Positions 42,218 to 51,028 of a stretch of DNA of 64,000 nt are shown in pieces. The notes beneath the pieces were generated by a model. The model did no database searches, was not told the DNA's origin, and saw nothing but the letters and a program-made list of their open reading frames with translations. Position 1 is the first letter of the stretch. Each line of letters opens with the position of its first letter. The position numbers and the translations under genes were made by a program. The stretch is from Kaistia dalseonensis (GTDB taxonomy: Bacteria > Pseudomonadota > Alphaproteobacteria > Rhizobiales > Kaistiaceae): positions 62,001 to 126,000 of the forward strand of contig NZ_JAUSVO010000001.1 of the NCBI RefSeq assembly GCF_030814715.1, in the 5' to 3' direction.

Positions 42218-42685
42218 CTACTGTTCGACGATGATCGCCGTGCGCGCCATGCCGACGCTGGCGACGGCATTGAAGAAGACCTCCGCATTCGCCTTGTCCA
42301 GGCGCACGCAGCCATGCGAGGCCGGCTTGCCGAGGCGCTTCACTTCGGTCGTGCCATGGACGGCGATGCCGTCATTGAAGAACACGGCGAAGGGCATCGG
42401 CGCATCGTCATACTTCTTGGAGCGATGATCGGCCGAGAGATAGTCCGGACGGAACTGGCCGGGAGGCGTCTCATAGCCCTTGCGGCCCGTCGAAACCGGC
42501 CAGCTGTACTTGTCCTGCTTGCCATCGCCATGGTTGACGACCACATCAATCGTCTGGTGCGAGAGCGAAACCTTGGCATAGACGCCGGCGGGGGCGGGGA
42601 AGAGCGTGTTGGCCTGGCTGGTGGAGGCAAGGCCGACGACGAGCCCTGCGGTCAGGGCGATGGAAGCGACGAGACGTGCGATCAT
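42218..42685 (-). CDS. L,D-transpeptidase (YkuD domain), copy 1
   Basis: 155 aa including a signal peptide (to about residue 25, TSQA). YkuD active site: His110 (AVHGT) and S123-H124-G125-C126 (PASHGCVRL), with Cys126 as the acyl nucleophile. It should act in the periplasm on peptidoglycan, making 3-3 cross-links or attaching proteins. A second copy lies immediately upstream in the same orientation. Confidence 0.93.
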   Translation of the reverse strand: MIARLVASIALTAGLVVGLASTSQANTLFPAPAGVYAKVSLSHQTIDVVVNHGDGKQDKYSWPVSTGRKGYETPPGQFRPDYLSADHRSKKYDDAPMPFAVFFNDGIAVHGTTEVKRLGKPASHGCVRLDKANAEVFFNAVASVGMARTAIIVEQ

Positions 42686-42852
42686 GGCTGTTTTCCGGTT
42701 CGGATACCTGCGCCGTGCCCCAGCGCCGGTTGGTTCTTTGATGGTTTGGAACTGCGCCGGCTAGGCGACCGTCCATGGAAGCTGTTCTAGCCGAGAGACC
42801 TTTTAAGGTCAGTGAAGATCGTCACAAAGCCGGGCTCTCTCGTCGGAATTTT

Positions 42853-43296
42853 CTACTGTGTGATTTCTATGCGAGTGTTCTGCATCCCGTTCGCCGCGAC
42901 GATCTGGAAGAGCATGCGCGCATTGTCGGGATGAAGCCGGACGCAGCCATGCGAGGCCGGGCGGCCAAGCGAGCGGATATGAGGCGTGCCGTGCACGGCA
43001 TAGCCGCCGAGGAAGAAGATCGCATTCGGCATTGGCGCATTGTCGTATTTCTTCGAGTACCACATGCGGTGCATGCGGGTCGGGCGCCAGCTTCCCTTCG
43101 GGGTGCGATAGCCGGGACGGGCGGTGGAGACGGGCCAGTCATAACGCGGCATTCCGTCGATGTAGACCACCATTTCCTGAGCGGAAAGACTGATTCGCGC
43201 GACGACTTCGGCGCGCGCTGCTGCCGGAAATGCCATCAGCAGCATGGCAAAGGCTGCGCCGAGATAGAATCGATGGAACGCAAACCTCATGCGCAT
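42853..43296 (-). CDS. L,D-transpeptidase (YkuD domain), copy 2
   Basis: 147 aa with a signal peptide ending at about AARA (residue 29). His102 and the S-H-G-Cys118 motif are intact, as is the PVSTARPGYRTPKG substrate-side segment. Start at 43296 supported by GAGG 6 nt upstream; the frame is open for 20 more codons. Shares the RLGKPASHGCVRL-type core and length with copy 1, so the two arose by duplication but have diverged. Confidence 0.92.
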   Translation of the reverse strand: MRMRFAFHRFYLGAAFAMLLMAFPAAARAEVVARISLSAQEMVVYIDGMPRYDWPVSTARPGYRTPKGSWRPTRMHRMWYSKKYDNAPMPNAIFFLGGYAVHGTPHIRSLGRPASHGCVRLHPDNARMLFQIVAANGMQNTRIEITQ

Positions 43297-43548
43297 GGAA
43301 ACCTCACCCACAGGCTCGATGGAATGAAGTGGACCATGCCCGACAGAGTTGAACAACTGGTAAGCCGCCGTCGCGGAATACGGTCGGAACCGTCGATCAC
43401 AATCACAAATGCTTGAAAGGAAGGGCGGAGGCGCCCAGTGCCGCGTGGCCGTCGAAAGGCGCGGCGAAGCGTGCTAGGGAAGCGCGGTCTCAGGCGCCGG
43501 AGTGCGCCGCGTTTCGATAAGGCGCGCCTGCGCCGAGGGAGAATGCCA

Positions 43549-44367
43549 ATGTCCGTCCAGGCCCCGGTCCGCCGCGTGACGGCGATCGACATCCGCGCCC
43601 GCAAGGGCGGAGCGCCGATCGTGTCCCTGACGTCCTATCACGCCCATACCGCGGCGATTATCGACCGTTTCGTCGACTTCATCCTGGTAGGCGACTCGCT
43701 CGGCATGGTCATGCACGGCCTCGAGACGACTGTGCCCGTGACGCTGGAGATGATGATCCTGCAGGGGCTCGCCGTGATGCGCGGGTCCTCGCACGCTCTG
43801 GTCGTCGTCGACCTGCCCTTCGGCTCTTATGAAGAAAGCCCGGCGGCAGCGTTTCGGTCGGCCGCGCGCGTCATGAAGGAGACCGGTTGCGGCGCCGTGA
43901 AGATGGAGGGCGGCGTGCGCATGGCGGAGACCGTCCGCTTCCTGGCCGAGCGCGGCATTCCCGTCATGGGTCATATCGGCCTGACGCCACAGTCGATCAA
44001 CACGATGGGTGGGTTCAAGGTCCAGGGCAAGAACGACGAGAGCGCCGCCGCGGTGCTTGCCGACGCCAAGGCGATCGCCGAGGCGGGCGCCTTCGCCATG
44101 GTGGTCGAGGGGGTCGTCGAGCCGGTGGCGCGCGCTGTCACGCAGGCGGTCCCGATTCCCACGATCGGCATCGGTGCCTCGCCCGATTGCGACGGTCAGA
44201 TCCTTGTTCTCGAAGATATGCTCGGCCTCTCGCCACGCGTGCCGAAATTCGTCAAGCGCTATGGCAGCCTGGCTGGCCTGATCGAGGAGGCGGTCTCGTC
44301 CTATGCCGACGAGGTCCGTGCGCGGACGTTCCCGACTCCGGAGAACGTTTACAAGGTCAAGAACTGA
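43549..44367 (+). CDS. panB: 3-methyl-2-oxobutanoate hydroxymethyltransferase
   Basis: 272 aa (beta-alpha)8 barrel making ketopantoate from alpha-ketoisovalerate and methylene-tetrahydrofolate, first step of pantothenate and CoA synthesis. [39 protein letters not shown] and [20 protein letters not shown] are diagnostic. The ATG at 43549 has GGGAG 7 nt upstream; an ATG two codons earlier is too close to it. panC is not adjacent. Confidence 0.95.
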   Translation: MSVQAPVRRVTAIDIRARKGGAPIVSLTSYHAHTAAIIDRFVDFILVGDSLGMVMHGLETTVPVTLEMMILQGLAVMRGSSHALVVVDLPFGSYEESPAAAFRSAARVMKETGCGAVKMEGGVRMAETVRFLAERGIPVMGHIGLTPQSINTMGGFKVQGKNDESAAAVLADAKAIAEAGAFAMVVEGVVEPVARAVTQAVPIPTIGIGASPDCDGQILVLEDMLGLSPRVPKFVKRYGSLAGLIEEAVSSYADEVRARTFPTPENVYKVKN

Positions 44368-44470
44368 GCCGGGAGACGAAAACGAAACAAGCCAACGGCC
44401 GCGCGTTGCGCAGTCGGCGCCTCGTGGCGTGGGCGCAGATTTCTGCCGACTCCGCGTGCATCTGCGCTAT

Positions 44471-44497
44471 TTGCCAGCGCAGGGCCGCTTCTATATG
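44471..44497 (+). promoter_or_regulatory. Candidate promoter of the YfgM-like gene
   Basis: TTGCCA-N15-TATATG, 33 nt upstream of the ATG. The same hexamers with the same spacer length occur upstream of rpsF (62830-62856). Confidence 0.4.
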
Positions 44498-44530
44498 GTG
44501 CGCGCCGCTGACGGTGCCGGAACGGGAACA

Positions 44531-45208
44531 ATGACGGACATATTTCACGAAGTCGAAGAGGACCTGCGCCGGGAAAAGGCCAAGAGGCTATGGAACCGCT
44601 TTGGGCCCTATGTCCTGGCGGCGGCGGTCCTCATCGTCCTCGCGACTGCCGGCTGGCGTGGTTGGGAATATTGGCGCGAGAAGCAGGCTGCCGCGACCGG
44701 CGACCGCTTCCAGGCCGCCATGCAGCTCATCGAAGACGGCAAGCATGACGATGCGATCAAGGCGCTGAACGACCTCGCCGCGACCGGCACGGGTGGCTAT
44801 CCCGTCCTCGCGCAGTTCCGTGCCGCGTCCGAGCTCGCCGCTGCCGGCAAGACCGATGATGCGGTGAAGGCCTTTGACGCGATCGCGGCGGATGGCAAGA
44901 CGCCGACGTTGTTGAAATCGCTGGCGCGGCTGCGTTCGGCGCTGCTTCTGGTCGATACGTCCGATCTTGCAGCCATGAAGGCGCGGATCGACGATCTGGC
45001 GGCAACGGGCGGTCCATGGCGCAACAGCGCGCGTGAATTGCTCGGACTGACGGCCTGGCGTGTCGGCGACATCTCGGCTGCCGAGGGCTATTACAAGGCA
45101 ATCAGCGACGATCCGACCGCCTCGCAGGCGATGCAGAGCCGGGCGCAGCTGATGCTGGAACTGATCCGTGGCAAGACGGGCGAGCCGGCCCCGGCGGCGA
45201 AGAGCTGA
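44531..45208 (+). CDS. YfgM/tetratricopeptide-type ancillary translocon protein
   Basis: 225 aa. A short cytosolic start (MTDIFHEVEEDLRREKAKRLW), one transmembrane helix (about 27-44) and a periplasmic TPR-like domain (DDAIKALNDLAATG; FRAASELAAAGKTDDAVKAF). This matches the YfgM family (PF09976), which in E. coli links the SecYEG translocon to periplasmic chaperones. It lies just before der, as in many Gram-negatives, but the bamB gene usually found between them is missing here. Confidence 0.85.
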   Translation: MTDIFHEVEEDLRREKAKRLWNRFGPYVLAAAVLIVLATAGWRGWEYWREKQAAATGDRFQAAMQLIEDGKHDDAIKALNDLAATGTGGYPVLAQFRAASELAAAGKTDDAVKAFDAIAADGKTPTLLKSLARLRSALLLVDTSDLAAMKARIDDLAATGGPWRNSARELLGLTAWRVGDISAAEGYYKAISDDPTASQAMQSRAQLMLELIRGKTGEPAPAAKS

Positions 45209-45244
45209 GGCCGGGCGGAGCGTCACTGACACGTTGAGACCGTC

Positions 45245-45267
45245 ATGCCCGGGCTCGTCCCGGGCAT
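45245..45267. repeat. Short perfect palindromic repeat after the YfgM-like gene
   Basis: ATGCCCGGG-CTCGT-CCCGGGCAT, a 9-bp perfect stem with a 5-nt loop. Very similar GTCATGCCCGGG...CCCGGGCAT elements are widespread in Rhizobiales intergenic DNA; only this one occurs in the window. It may end the upstream transcript. Confidence 0.65.
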
Positions 45268-45330
45268 TGTCGTTGATAGAGGCCAACCGTTTCTGCGCGG
45301 TCCGGGTCACAGTCCGGGGGAACGCGCATC

Positions 45331-45434
45331 TTGGCGTTTTCGAGCGACGGGGATCACGGACCGCGTGAAGAAAATGCGACAGAACAAAGCGATAGAGTAT
45401 CTTGAGCGGACTGCAGTTCGCGGAAATGCTCTAG
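45331..45434 (-). repeat. Palindromic intergenic repeat, copy C (inverted, diverged)
   Basis: Aligned to the reverse complement of copy A over its full length: GCGTTTTCGAGCGA, CGCGTGAAG, GCGACAGAACAAAGCGATAGA, GCGGAAATGCTCTAG. It is more diverged than A and B and lies in the 32-135 bp upstream of der. Confidence 0.7.
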
Positions 45435-45465
45435 AGATGACCCAGGAGCCTGAAAGAGGCGCATC

Positions 45466-46872
45466 ATGAGTTTTACCGCCGCCATTATCGGACGACCCAA
45501 TGTCGGCAAGTCGACGCTGTTCAACCGGCTCGTCGGCTCGAAGATCGCGCTCGTCGACGACACGCCCGGCGTGACGCGTGACCGTCGCCCCGGCGAGGCG
45601 CGGATCGGCGATCTCTATTTCACGATCATCGACACGGCTGGCCTCGAGGAGGCCGACCCGGCGAGCCTCGAAGGGCGCATGCGCGCCCAGACCGAGATGG
45701 CGATCGCCGAGGCCGATGTCTCGCTCTTCCTGATCGACGCCCGCGTGGGCGTGACGCCGATCGACGAGCATTTCGCGGAACTGCTGCGCCGTGTCGGCAA
45801 GCCCGTGATCCTGGTCGCCAACAAGGCCGAGGGCAAGGTGGGCGAGGCCGGCGTGATGGAGGCGTATAGCCTCGGCTTTGGCGAGCCTGTGGCGCTTTCG
45901 GCCGAGCACGGCGTCGGCATGGCCGATCTCTTCGCCGCCCTGCTGCCCTTCGAACAGCTCGAAGAAGCCTTGGAGGATGAGGGCGAAGGCGATGACGACG
46001 TCATCGATCCCAGCGCCCTGGAAGAGGAAGTCGAGCAGGTCGATCCGACCCGCCCGATCAAGGTCGCGATCGTCGGCCGGCCCAATGCCGGCAAGTCGAC
46101 ATTGATCAACACCATGCTGGGCGAAGACCGCATGTTGACCGGCCCCGAGGCCGGCATCACGCGCGATTCGATCTCGGTCGATTGGGAATGGCAGGGCCGC
46201 CCGATCAAGCTGTTCGATACGGCCGGCATGCGCAAGAAGGCCCGTGTCGAGGAGAAGCTAGAGAAGCTCTCCGTTGGTGACGCGCTCCGCTCGATCCGTT
46301 TCGCCGAGGTCGTCGTGCTGACGCTCGATGTGACGATGCCGTTCGAGAAGCAGGACCTGCAGATCGCCGATCTCGTCGCGCGCGAGGGCAGGGCGCTGGT
46401 TATAGCGCTCAACAAATGGGACCTCATCGAGGATCGCCAGAAGGCGATGGCTGAACTGCGCGAGATGGCCGAACGGCTGCTGCCGCAGGTTCGCGGCGTG
46501 CCGCTCGTGCCGATCTCCGGCCTGACGGGCGCGGGCATCGACAAGCTGATGGCCGAGGTGCTGCGGGTCTACGCGACGTGGAACCGCCGTGTGCCGACGG
46601 CGGCGCTCAATCGCTGGCTCGCGAGCGTGCTCGAGCATCATCCGCCGCCCGCAGTGTCCGGCCGCCGCATCAAGCTGCGCTACATGACGCAGCCAAAGGC
46701 GCGCCCGCCGACCTTCGTCGCCTTCTGCTCCCGCCCCGAGGCGCTGCCGGAATCCTACACGCGCTATCTGCTGAACGGACTGCGTGAGACCTTCAAGCTC
46801 GACGCCGTTCCGCTGCGGCTGACGCTTCGCAAGGGCGAAAATCCCTATGAGGACAAGGCGAAGAAGCGCTAG
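45466..46872 (+). CDS. der: Ribosome biogenesis GTPase Der (EngA)
   Basis: 468 aa with two tandem GTPase domains, G1 motifs GRPNVGKST at 9-17 and GRPNAGKST at 204-212, [13 protein letters not shown] and GITRDSI/DTAGM in each, and a C-terminal KH-like domain. It acts in 50S subunit maturation. An acidic linker ([21 protein letters not shown]) joins the domains. AGAGG precedes the ATG. The stop codon is the centre of a 28-nt palindrome. Confidence 0.98.
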   Translation: MSFTAAIIGRPNVGKSTLFNRLVGSKIALVDDTPGVTRDRRPGEARIGDLYFTIIDTAGLEEADPASLEGRMRAQTEMAIAEADVSLFLIDARVGVTPIDEHFAELLRRVGKPVILVANKAEGKVGEAGVMEAYSLGFGEPVALSAEHGVGMADLFAALLPFEQLEEALEDEGEGDDDVIDPSALEEEVEQVDPTRPIKVAIVGRPNAGKSTLINTMLGEDRMLTGPEAGITRDSISVDWEWQGRPIKLFDTAGMRKKARVEEKLEKLSVGDALRSIRFAEVVVLTLDVTMPFEKQDLQIADLVAREGRALVIALNKWDLIEDRQKAMAELREMAERLLPQVRGVPLVPISGLTGAGIDKLMAEVLRVYATWNRRVPTAALNRWLASVLEHHPPPAVSGRRIKLRYMTQPKARPPTFVAFCSRPEALPESYTRYLLNGLRETFKLDAVPLRLTLRKGENPYEDKAKKR

Positions 46873-46884
46873 CGCTTCTTCGCC
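46857..46884. terminator. 28-nt perfect palindrome centred on the der stop codon
   Basis: GGCGAAGAAGCGC-TA-GCGCTTCTTCGCC. The left arm encodes the last residues of Der (KAKKR), the TAG stop lies at the centre, and the right arm is the 3-prime UTR. There is no U-run. It could be a terminator or mRNA end protector, or could pause ribosomes. Confidence 0.6.
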
Positions 46885-46914
46885 CAAACGAACTTATTCG
46901 CGGAGCCGTCGGCG

Positions 46915-47931
46915 ATGAAGACCATCCGTGTCCTGATGACTGGCGACGATCTGGTCGACGCCGCGAGCAGGATCCTCGAACCCGCCGGTGCAAGTCTTGA
47001 GACGATGAGCGGGCCGATCGACGAGGCTCGCATGGTGAGAGCACTCTCCGGAGGCGGCTTCGACGCGCTGCTGGTCCGCGCCAATCCACCCCTGAGTCGC
47101 GCCGTCCTCGCCGTCGCCGATGGCCTCGCCATGATCTCCAAGATGGGTGCCGGCGTCGACAGCGTCGATCTCGCTGCCGCCACGGAGCGGGGCATCCCGG
47201 TGATGACGGCCGGGGACGCCAACGCTGATGCCACGGCCGAGATGACGATCGCGCTGATCATGGCCCTCCGGCGCAACATTGTCCGGCTCGATGGCCGCGT
47301 GAAGGCAGGGATCTGGGACCGTGGCGCCTATCTCGGGACGGAACTGCGCGGGCAGACGCTCGGCATTATCGGGCTTGGCCGCATCGGGCGTCGCGTGGCC
47401 GCTATCGCGCAAGCGCTGGGGCTCAGGGTCATTGCGTCGGGTCGTCCGGATGCCGCTCCCAAGGCTCGACCTGATGTGACGATCGTCTCGACGGAAAGGC
47501 TGCTGGCCGAAGCCGATATCGTCAGCCTCCATTGCCTGCTCAATCCGGCGACGCGCGGCTTCATCAACGGCGCGGCGATCGCGATGATGAAGCCGGGTGC
47601 GCTGCTGGTGAACACGGCGAGGGGCGCCTTGATCAACGAGGCCGACGTCGCCGACGCGCTCCGCTCCGGCCGTCTCGGCGGCGCGGCATTCGACACGCTT
47701 TCGACGGAACCGCCGACGGAAGCCAACCCGCTGCTTGCAGCACCCAATACAATCATCACGCCACATATCGCGGCGGAGACGGCCGCCACGCTCGATCGCA
47801 TGGCAGTGCTCGGCGCCGAGAATATCGTGTCATGGTTTGCGCAGCGGTCGATCGTGCTCGACCGGCTGGTGAACCGCGATGTGCTGGAGCGGCTTACGGA
47901 CGTCAATGCCGTCGGCGCAGTCAGCGAATAA
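46915..47931 (+). CDS. D-isomer-specific 2-hydroxyacid dehydrogenase
   Basis: 338 aa. Rossmann domain with GLGRIGRRVAAIA (NAD-binding) and the catalytic set Arg in NTARGALINE, Glu in the STEPPTE segment and His in TPHIAAET. The typical DVFxxEP is DTLSTEPP here. Closest functional options are hydroxypyruvate/glyoxylate reductase or a phosphoglycerate dehydrogenase-like enzyme; the exact substrate cannot be told. Convergent with the SDR gene (8 nt gap), 42 nt after der. Confidence 0.88.
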   Translation: MKTIRVLMTGDDLVDAASRILEPAGASLETMSGPIDEARMVRALSGGGFDALLVRANPPLSRAVLAVADGLAMISKMGAGVDSVDLAAATERGIPVMTAGDANADATAEMTIALIMALRRNIVRLDGRVKAGIWDRGAYLGTELRGQTLGIIGLGRIGRRVAAIAQALGLRVIASGRPDAAPKARPDVTIVSTERLLAEADIVSLHCLLNPATRGFINGAAIAMMKPGALLVNTARGALINEADVADALRSGRLGGAAFDTLSTEPPTEANPLLAAPNTIITPHIAAETAATLDRMAVLGAENIVSWFAQRSIVLDRLVNRDVLERLTDVNAVGAVSE

Positions 47932-47938
47932 TACCGAC

Positions 47939-48676
47939 CTAATCGAGGAAGTGCGTCACCGAATTGGTCGGGAATTCGAAGCGTGTGCCGTGATCGTGGA
48001 ATTCCGGCGACAGCATGCGGACGAGGTCGGGCGCCACGGCGCTCGGGTGTTTCAGCGTCTGCGGATCCTCGCCCGGTCGTGCCTTGGCGCGCATCTGCGT
48101 GCGCAGCGGCCCCGGCTCGAACAGATTGACGCGCACGGAGGTCGAAGCGACTTCCGCCGCATAGGTGCGCACCAGCGCTTCGAGCGCCGCCTTCGATGTC
48201 GAATAGGCGCCCCAGAACGGTCGGCACTTCTCCGCCGCGCCCGAGCTCAGGAAGAGCGCCCGCCCGGCGTCCGAACGCTGCAATAGCGGATCGAGAGAAC
48301 GGATCAGGCGATAGTTCGCCGTGACGTTCACCGTCATGACGTCGTTCCATTCCTTGGGGTCGAGATGGCCGACAGGCGTGATCAGACCGAGCAGGCCGGC
48401 ATTGCCAAGGAGGCCATCGAGCTTGCCCCAGCGCTCATAGATCGAAAGGCCGAGCCGGTCGATGGCGTCGAGGTCGCGCAGGTCAAGCGGCACCAGCGTC
48501 GCGCTGCCGCCCTTGGCCCGGATGGCGTCGTCCAGTTCCTCGAGCGCGCCGACGGTGCGGGCGATGGCGATCACATGCGCGCCGGCCGCGCCGAGCGCTA
48601 CGGCGGCATTCCAGCCAATGCCGCGCGAGGCGCCCGTGACGACGATGATGCGGCCGGATAGATCGGGAGAAGCCAT
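47939..48676 (-). CDS. Short-chain dehydrogenase/reductase
   Basis: 245 aa classical SDR: cofactor motif TGASRGIG (about 15-22), LGNAGLLG in place of NNAG, catalytic Ser in LSSGAAEK and Tyr-x-x-x-Lys in AYSTSKAALE. It follows purF in the same orientation, as in other Rhizobiales. Substrate unknown. No strong Shine-Dalgarno sequence. Confidence 0.9.
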   Translation of the reverse strand: MASPDLSGRIIVVTGASRGIGWNAAVALGAAGAHVIAIARTVGALEELDDAIRAKGGSATLVPLDLRDLDAIDRLGLSIYERWGKLDGLLGNAGLLGLITPVGHLDPKEWNDVMTVNVTANYRLIRSLDPLLQRSDAGRALFLSSGAAEKCRPFWGAYSTSKAALEALVRTYAAEVASTSVRVNLFEPGPLRTQMRAKARPGEDPQTLKHPSAVAPDLVRMLSPEFHDHGTRFEFPTNSVTHFLD

Positions 48677-48721
48677 GGAAGGGTCCAGAGTCGGGAAGAT
48701 GAAACGCGGGACCCTCCTTTA

Positions 48722-48739
48722 CCTCTCCAACGGGAGAGG
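48722..48739 (-). terminator. Weak hairpin between purF and the SDR gene
   Basis: CCTCTCC-AACG-GGAGAGG, a perfect 7-bp stem with a 4-nt loop, 12 nt after the purF stop. Without a U-run it may only attenuate read-through to the SDR gene. Confidence 0.4.
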
Positions 48740-48750
48740 CAAAAGCAGGA

Positions 48751-50217
48751 TCAGCTGGCCTCGGCGAGGCGGGGCAGGGTCTGGACCTTGCCGCGATCCT
48801 CATAGTCGGCGAGCCGGGTCGGATAGTCGCCGGTGAAACACGCATCGCAGAACTGCGGTGCATCGCCGTTGCGCTTCGCTTCGCCCACGGCACGGTAGAG
48901 CCCGTCGATCGAAATGAAGGCGAGGCTGTCAGCCTTGATGTAGCTCGCCATTTCCGGGATCGTCATATGGGAGGCGATCAGCTTCGACTTCTCCGGCGTG
49001 TCGACGCCATAGAAGCACGAATCGGTCGTGGGCGGGCTGGCGATCCGCATATGGACTTCGGCCGCGCCGGCCTCGCGCACCATCTGCACGATCTTCATCG
49101 AGGTCGTGCCGCGCACGATCGAATCATCGACCAGCACGACGCGCTTACCCTTGAGCACGCCCATATTGGCGTTGTGCTTCAGCTTCACGCCCATATGGCG
49201 GATCGCGTCGGTCGGCTCGATGAAGGTGCGGCCGACATAGTGATTGCGGATGATGCCGAGATCGAAGGGGATACCGGAGGCCTCGGCATAGCCGATCGCG
49301 GCCGGAACGCCGGAATCCGGCACGGGCACGATGACATCGGCGGGAATGCCGCTCTCGCGGGCGAGCTCGGCGCCGATCTGCTTGCGCACGGCATAGACGC
49401 CGCGTCCATCGACCGAGGAATCCGGCCGGGCGAAATAGACATACTCAAAGATGCAGAAGCGTGAGCGGCTCTTCTCGAACGGAAACAGGCTTTCAATGCC
49501 TTCATCCGTGATGATGACGACTTCGCCCGGCTTGATGTCGCGGACATAGTTCGCGCCAATGATGTCGAGCGCACAGGTCTCGGAGGCGAGCACCCAGGCT
49601 TCATCCAGCTTGCCGAGGACAAGCGGACGGACACCAAGCGGGTCGCGGCAGCCGAGCATCTTCTTCTCGGAGAGTGCGACGAGCGAATAAGCCCCTTCAA
49701 TGCGCCGAATCGCATCGACGAAACGGTCGAGCAATTGGCCATGGTTCGAGGTCGCGATCAGATGGATGATCGTCTCGGTATCGGAGGTGGACTGGAAGAG
49801 CGAGCCGCGGCGCTGCAATTCGCGCTTCAGGATCATCGCATTGGTCAAATTGCCATTATGCGCCACGGCGAAGCCGCCGCCGGCGAACTCGGCGAACATA
49901 GGCTGGACGTTACGCATGCCGGCGCCGCCCGTGGTGGAATAGCGATTATGGCCGATGGCGCGTCGACCGGGCAGGCGATCGATCACAGCCTTGCGCGTGA
50001 AGGTGTCGCCCACCAGGCCGGCATGGCGCTCGATCGAGAACCGACGGCCATCATGGGCGGCAATGCCGGCGGCTTCCTGGCCGCGATGCTGCAGGGCATG
50101 CAGTCCAAGCGCCGTGAGCGCCGCGGCGTCGTCATGACCGAACACGCCGAACACGCCGCACTCTTCATGAAGGCGGTCGTCATCCGCCGCCATAGGCAGC
50201 ATCGAGAAATCGTCCAT
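48751..50217 (-). CDS. purF: Amidophosphoribosyltransferase
   Basis: 488 aa. First committed step of purine synthesis: PRPP plus glutamine to phosphoribosylamine. A short propeptide (MDDFSM...DRLHEE) precedes the catalytic Cys20 of CGVFGVFG (class II glutamine amidotransferase); the PRPP motif is VVLVDDSIVRGTTS. The ATG at 50217 is chosen because GAGGA stands 5-6 nt before it; two in-frame ATGs lie further up. It lies 41 nt after cvpA. Confidence 0.97.
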   Translation of the reverse strand: MDDFSMLPMAADDDRLHEECGVFGVFGHDDAAALTALGLHALQHRGQEAAGIAAHDGRRFSIERHAGLVGDTFTRKAVIDRLPGRRAIGHNRYSTTGGAGMRNVQPMFAEFAGGGFAVAHNGNLTNAMILKRELQRRGSLFQSTSDTETIIHLIATSNHGQLLDRFVDAIRRIEGAYSLVALSEKKMLGCRDPLGVRPLVLGKLDEAWVLASETCALDIIGANYVRDIKPGEVVIITDEGIESLFPFEKSRSRFCIFEYVYFARPDSSVDGRGVYAVRKQIGAELARESGIPADVIVPVPDSGVPAAIGYAEASGIPFDLGIIRNHYVGRTFIEPTDAIRHMGVKLKHNANMGVLKGKRVVLVDDSIVRGTTSMKIVQMVREAGAAEVHMRIASPPTTDSCFYGVDTPEKSKLIASHMTIPEMASYIKADSLAFISIDGLYRAVGEAKRNGDAPQFCDACFTGDYPTRLADYEDRGKVQTLPRLAEAS

Positions 50218-50258
50218 ATCCATCCTCGTGACGGACGAAGCGACTGGCGCGCTTCGCC

Positions 50259-50981
50259 TCAAGGTTTGGGTTGCCCCTGGCTCGTTCCCTGGTCCGGTTC
50301 TTCAGCCGGTGGCGTGTCGTTCCCATTGCCGATCAGATTGTCCAGATTCTGGCGTTCGGTCCCGCCATAGCTCGGTGCCGGCTGGTCCGCCGCACCACCC
50401 GGTGTCGTGGCCGACCCCGATGTGTCTGGCGAATCCGCGGGTGCCTCTGCCGGCGGCGTCGCTTCCTCGCTCGCGCCGTGCAGTCGTTCCTGGATCGTCT
50501 TTTCGATATCTTCCGGCAGCGCGGCGACCAACTGATCACCGAGCTTCTTCAAGATAGGAGCGCTTTGGGCATTTGCCACCCAATCGGGCTGGCGATCCGA
50601 CAGAATCCAGTTCAGAAAACTGAACGCTATGACAACCAAAAGCACGCCACGGGCGAGGCCGAACACGAAGCCCAGCGTGCGGTCGAGCAGGCCGACGCGG
50701 CTGTCGATCACGAAGTCGGAGATCTTCATCGCGATGAAGCTGGCGATCAGCAGCGCGACGAAGAAAATGCCTGCGGCCGTGGCGATGATCGCGATGTTCT
50801 TGTTCGCGATATAGGGCTCCACATAGGGCAGGAGCGATTTATAGAAATAATAGGCGGCCGCAGCCGCCAGAACCCAGGAGACGACCGACAGGACCTCGCG
50901 CACGAAGCCGCGCACCATGGCCAGCATGGCGGAGATCAGGATTACGACCAGGACGACGCCATCAAGGATGGTGATCGACAT
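50259..50981 (-). CDS. cvpA: CvpA family membrane protein
   Basis: 240 aa, three to four transmembrane helices (about 5-25, 30-48, 62-85, 105-127) and a Pro/Ala/Gly-rich C-terminal tail (from about 170). VVLISAMLAMVRGFVREVLSVVSW is the family signature. The gene is needed for colicin V production and purine metabolism in enterobacteria, and here too precedes purF. Start 47 nt after radA. Confidence 0.92.
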   Translation of the reverse strand: MSITILDGVVLVVILISAMLAMVRGFVREVLSVVSWVLAAAAAYYFYKSLLPYVEPYIANKNIAIIATAAGIFFVALLIASFIAMKISDFVIDSRVGLLDRTLGFVFGLARGVLLVVIAFSFLNWILSDRQPDWVANAQSAPILKKLGDQLVAALPEDIEKTIQERLHGASEEATPPAEAPADSPDTSGSATTPGGAADQPAPSYGGTERQNLDNLIGNGNDTPPAEEPDQGTSQGQPKP

Positions 50982-51028
50982 TTATACGGTGACCCCTCCG
51001 CCTGCGCGCCGTCCGCTTCGCGCTCTCT

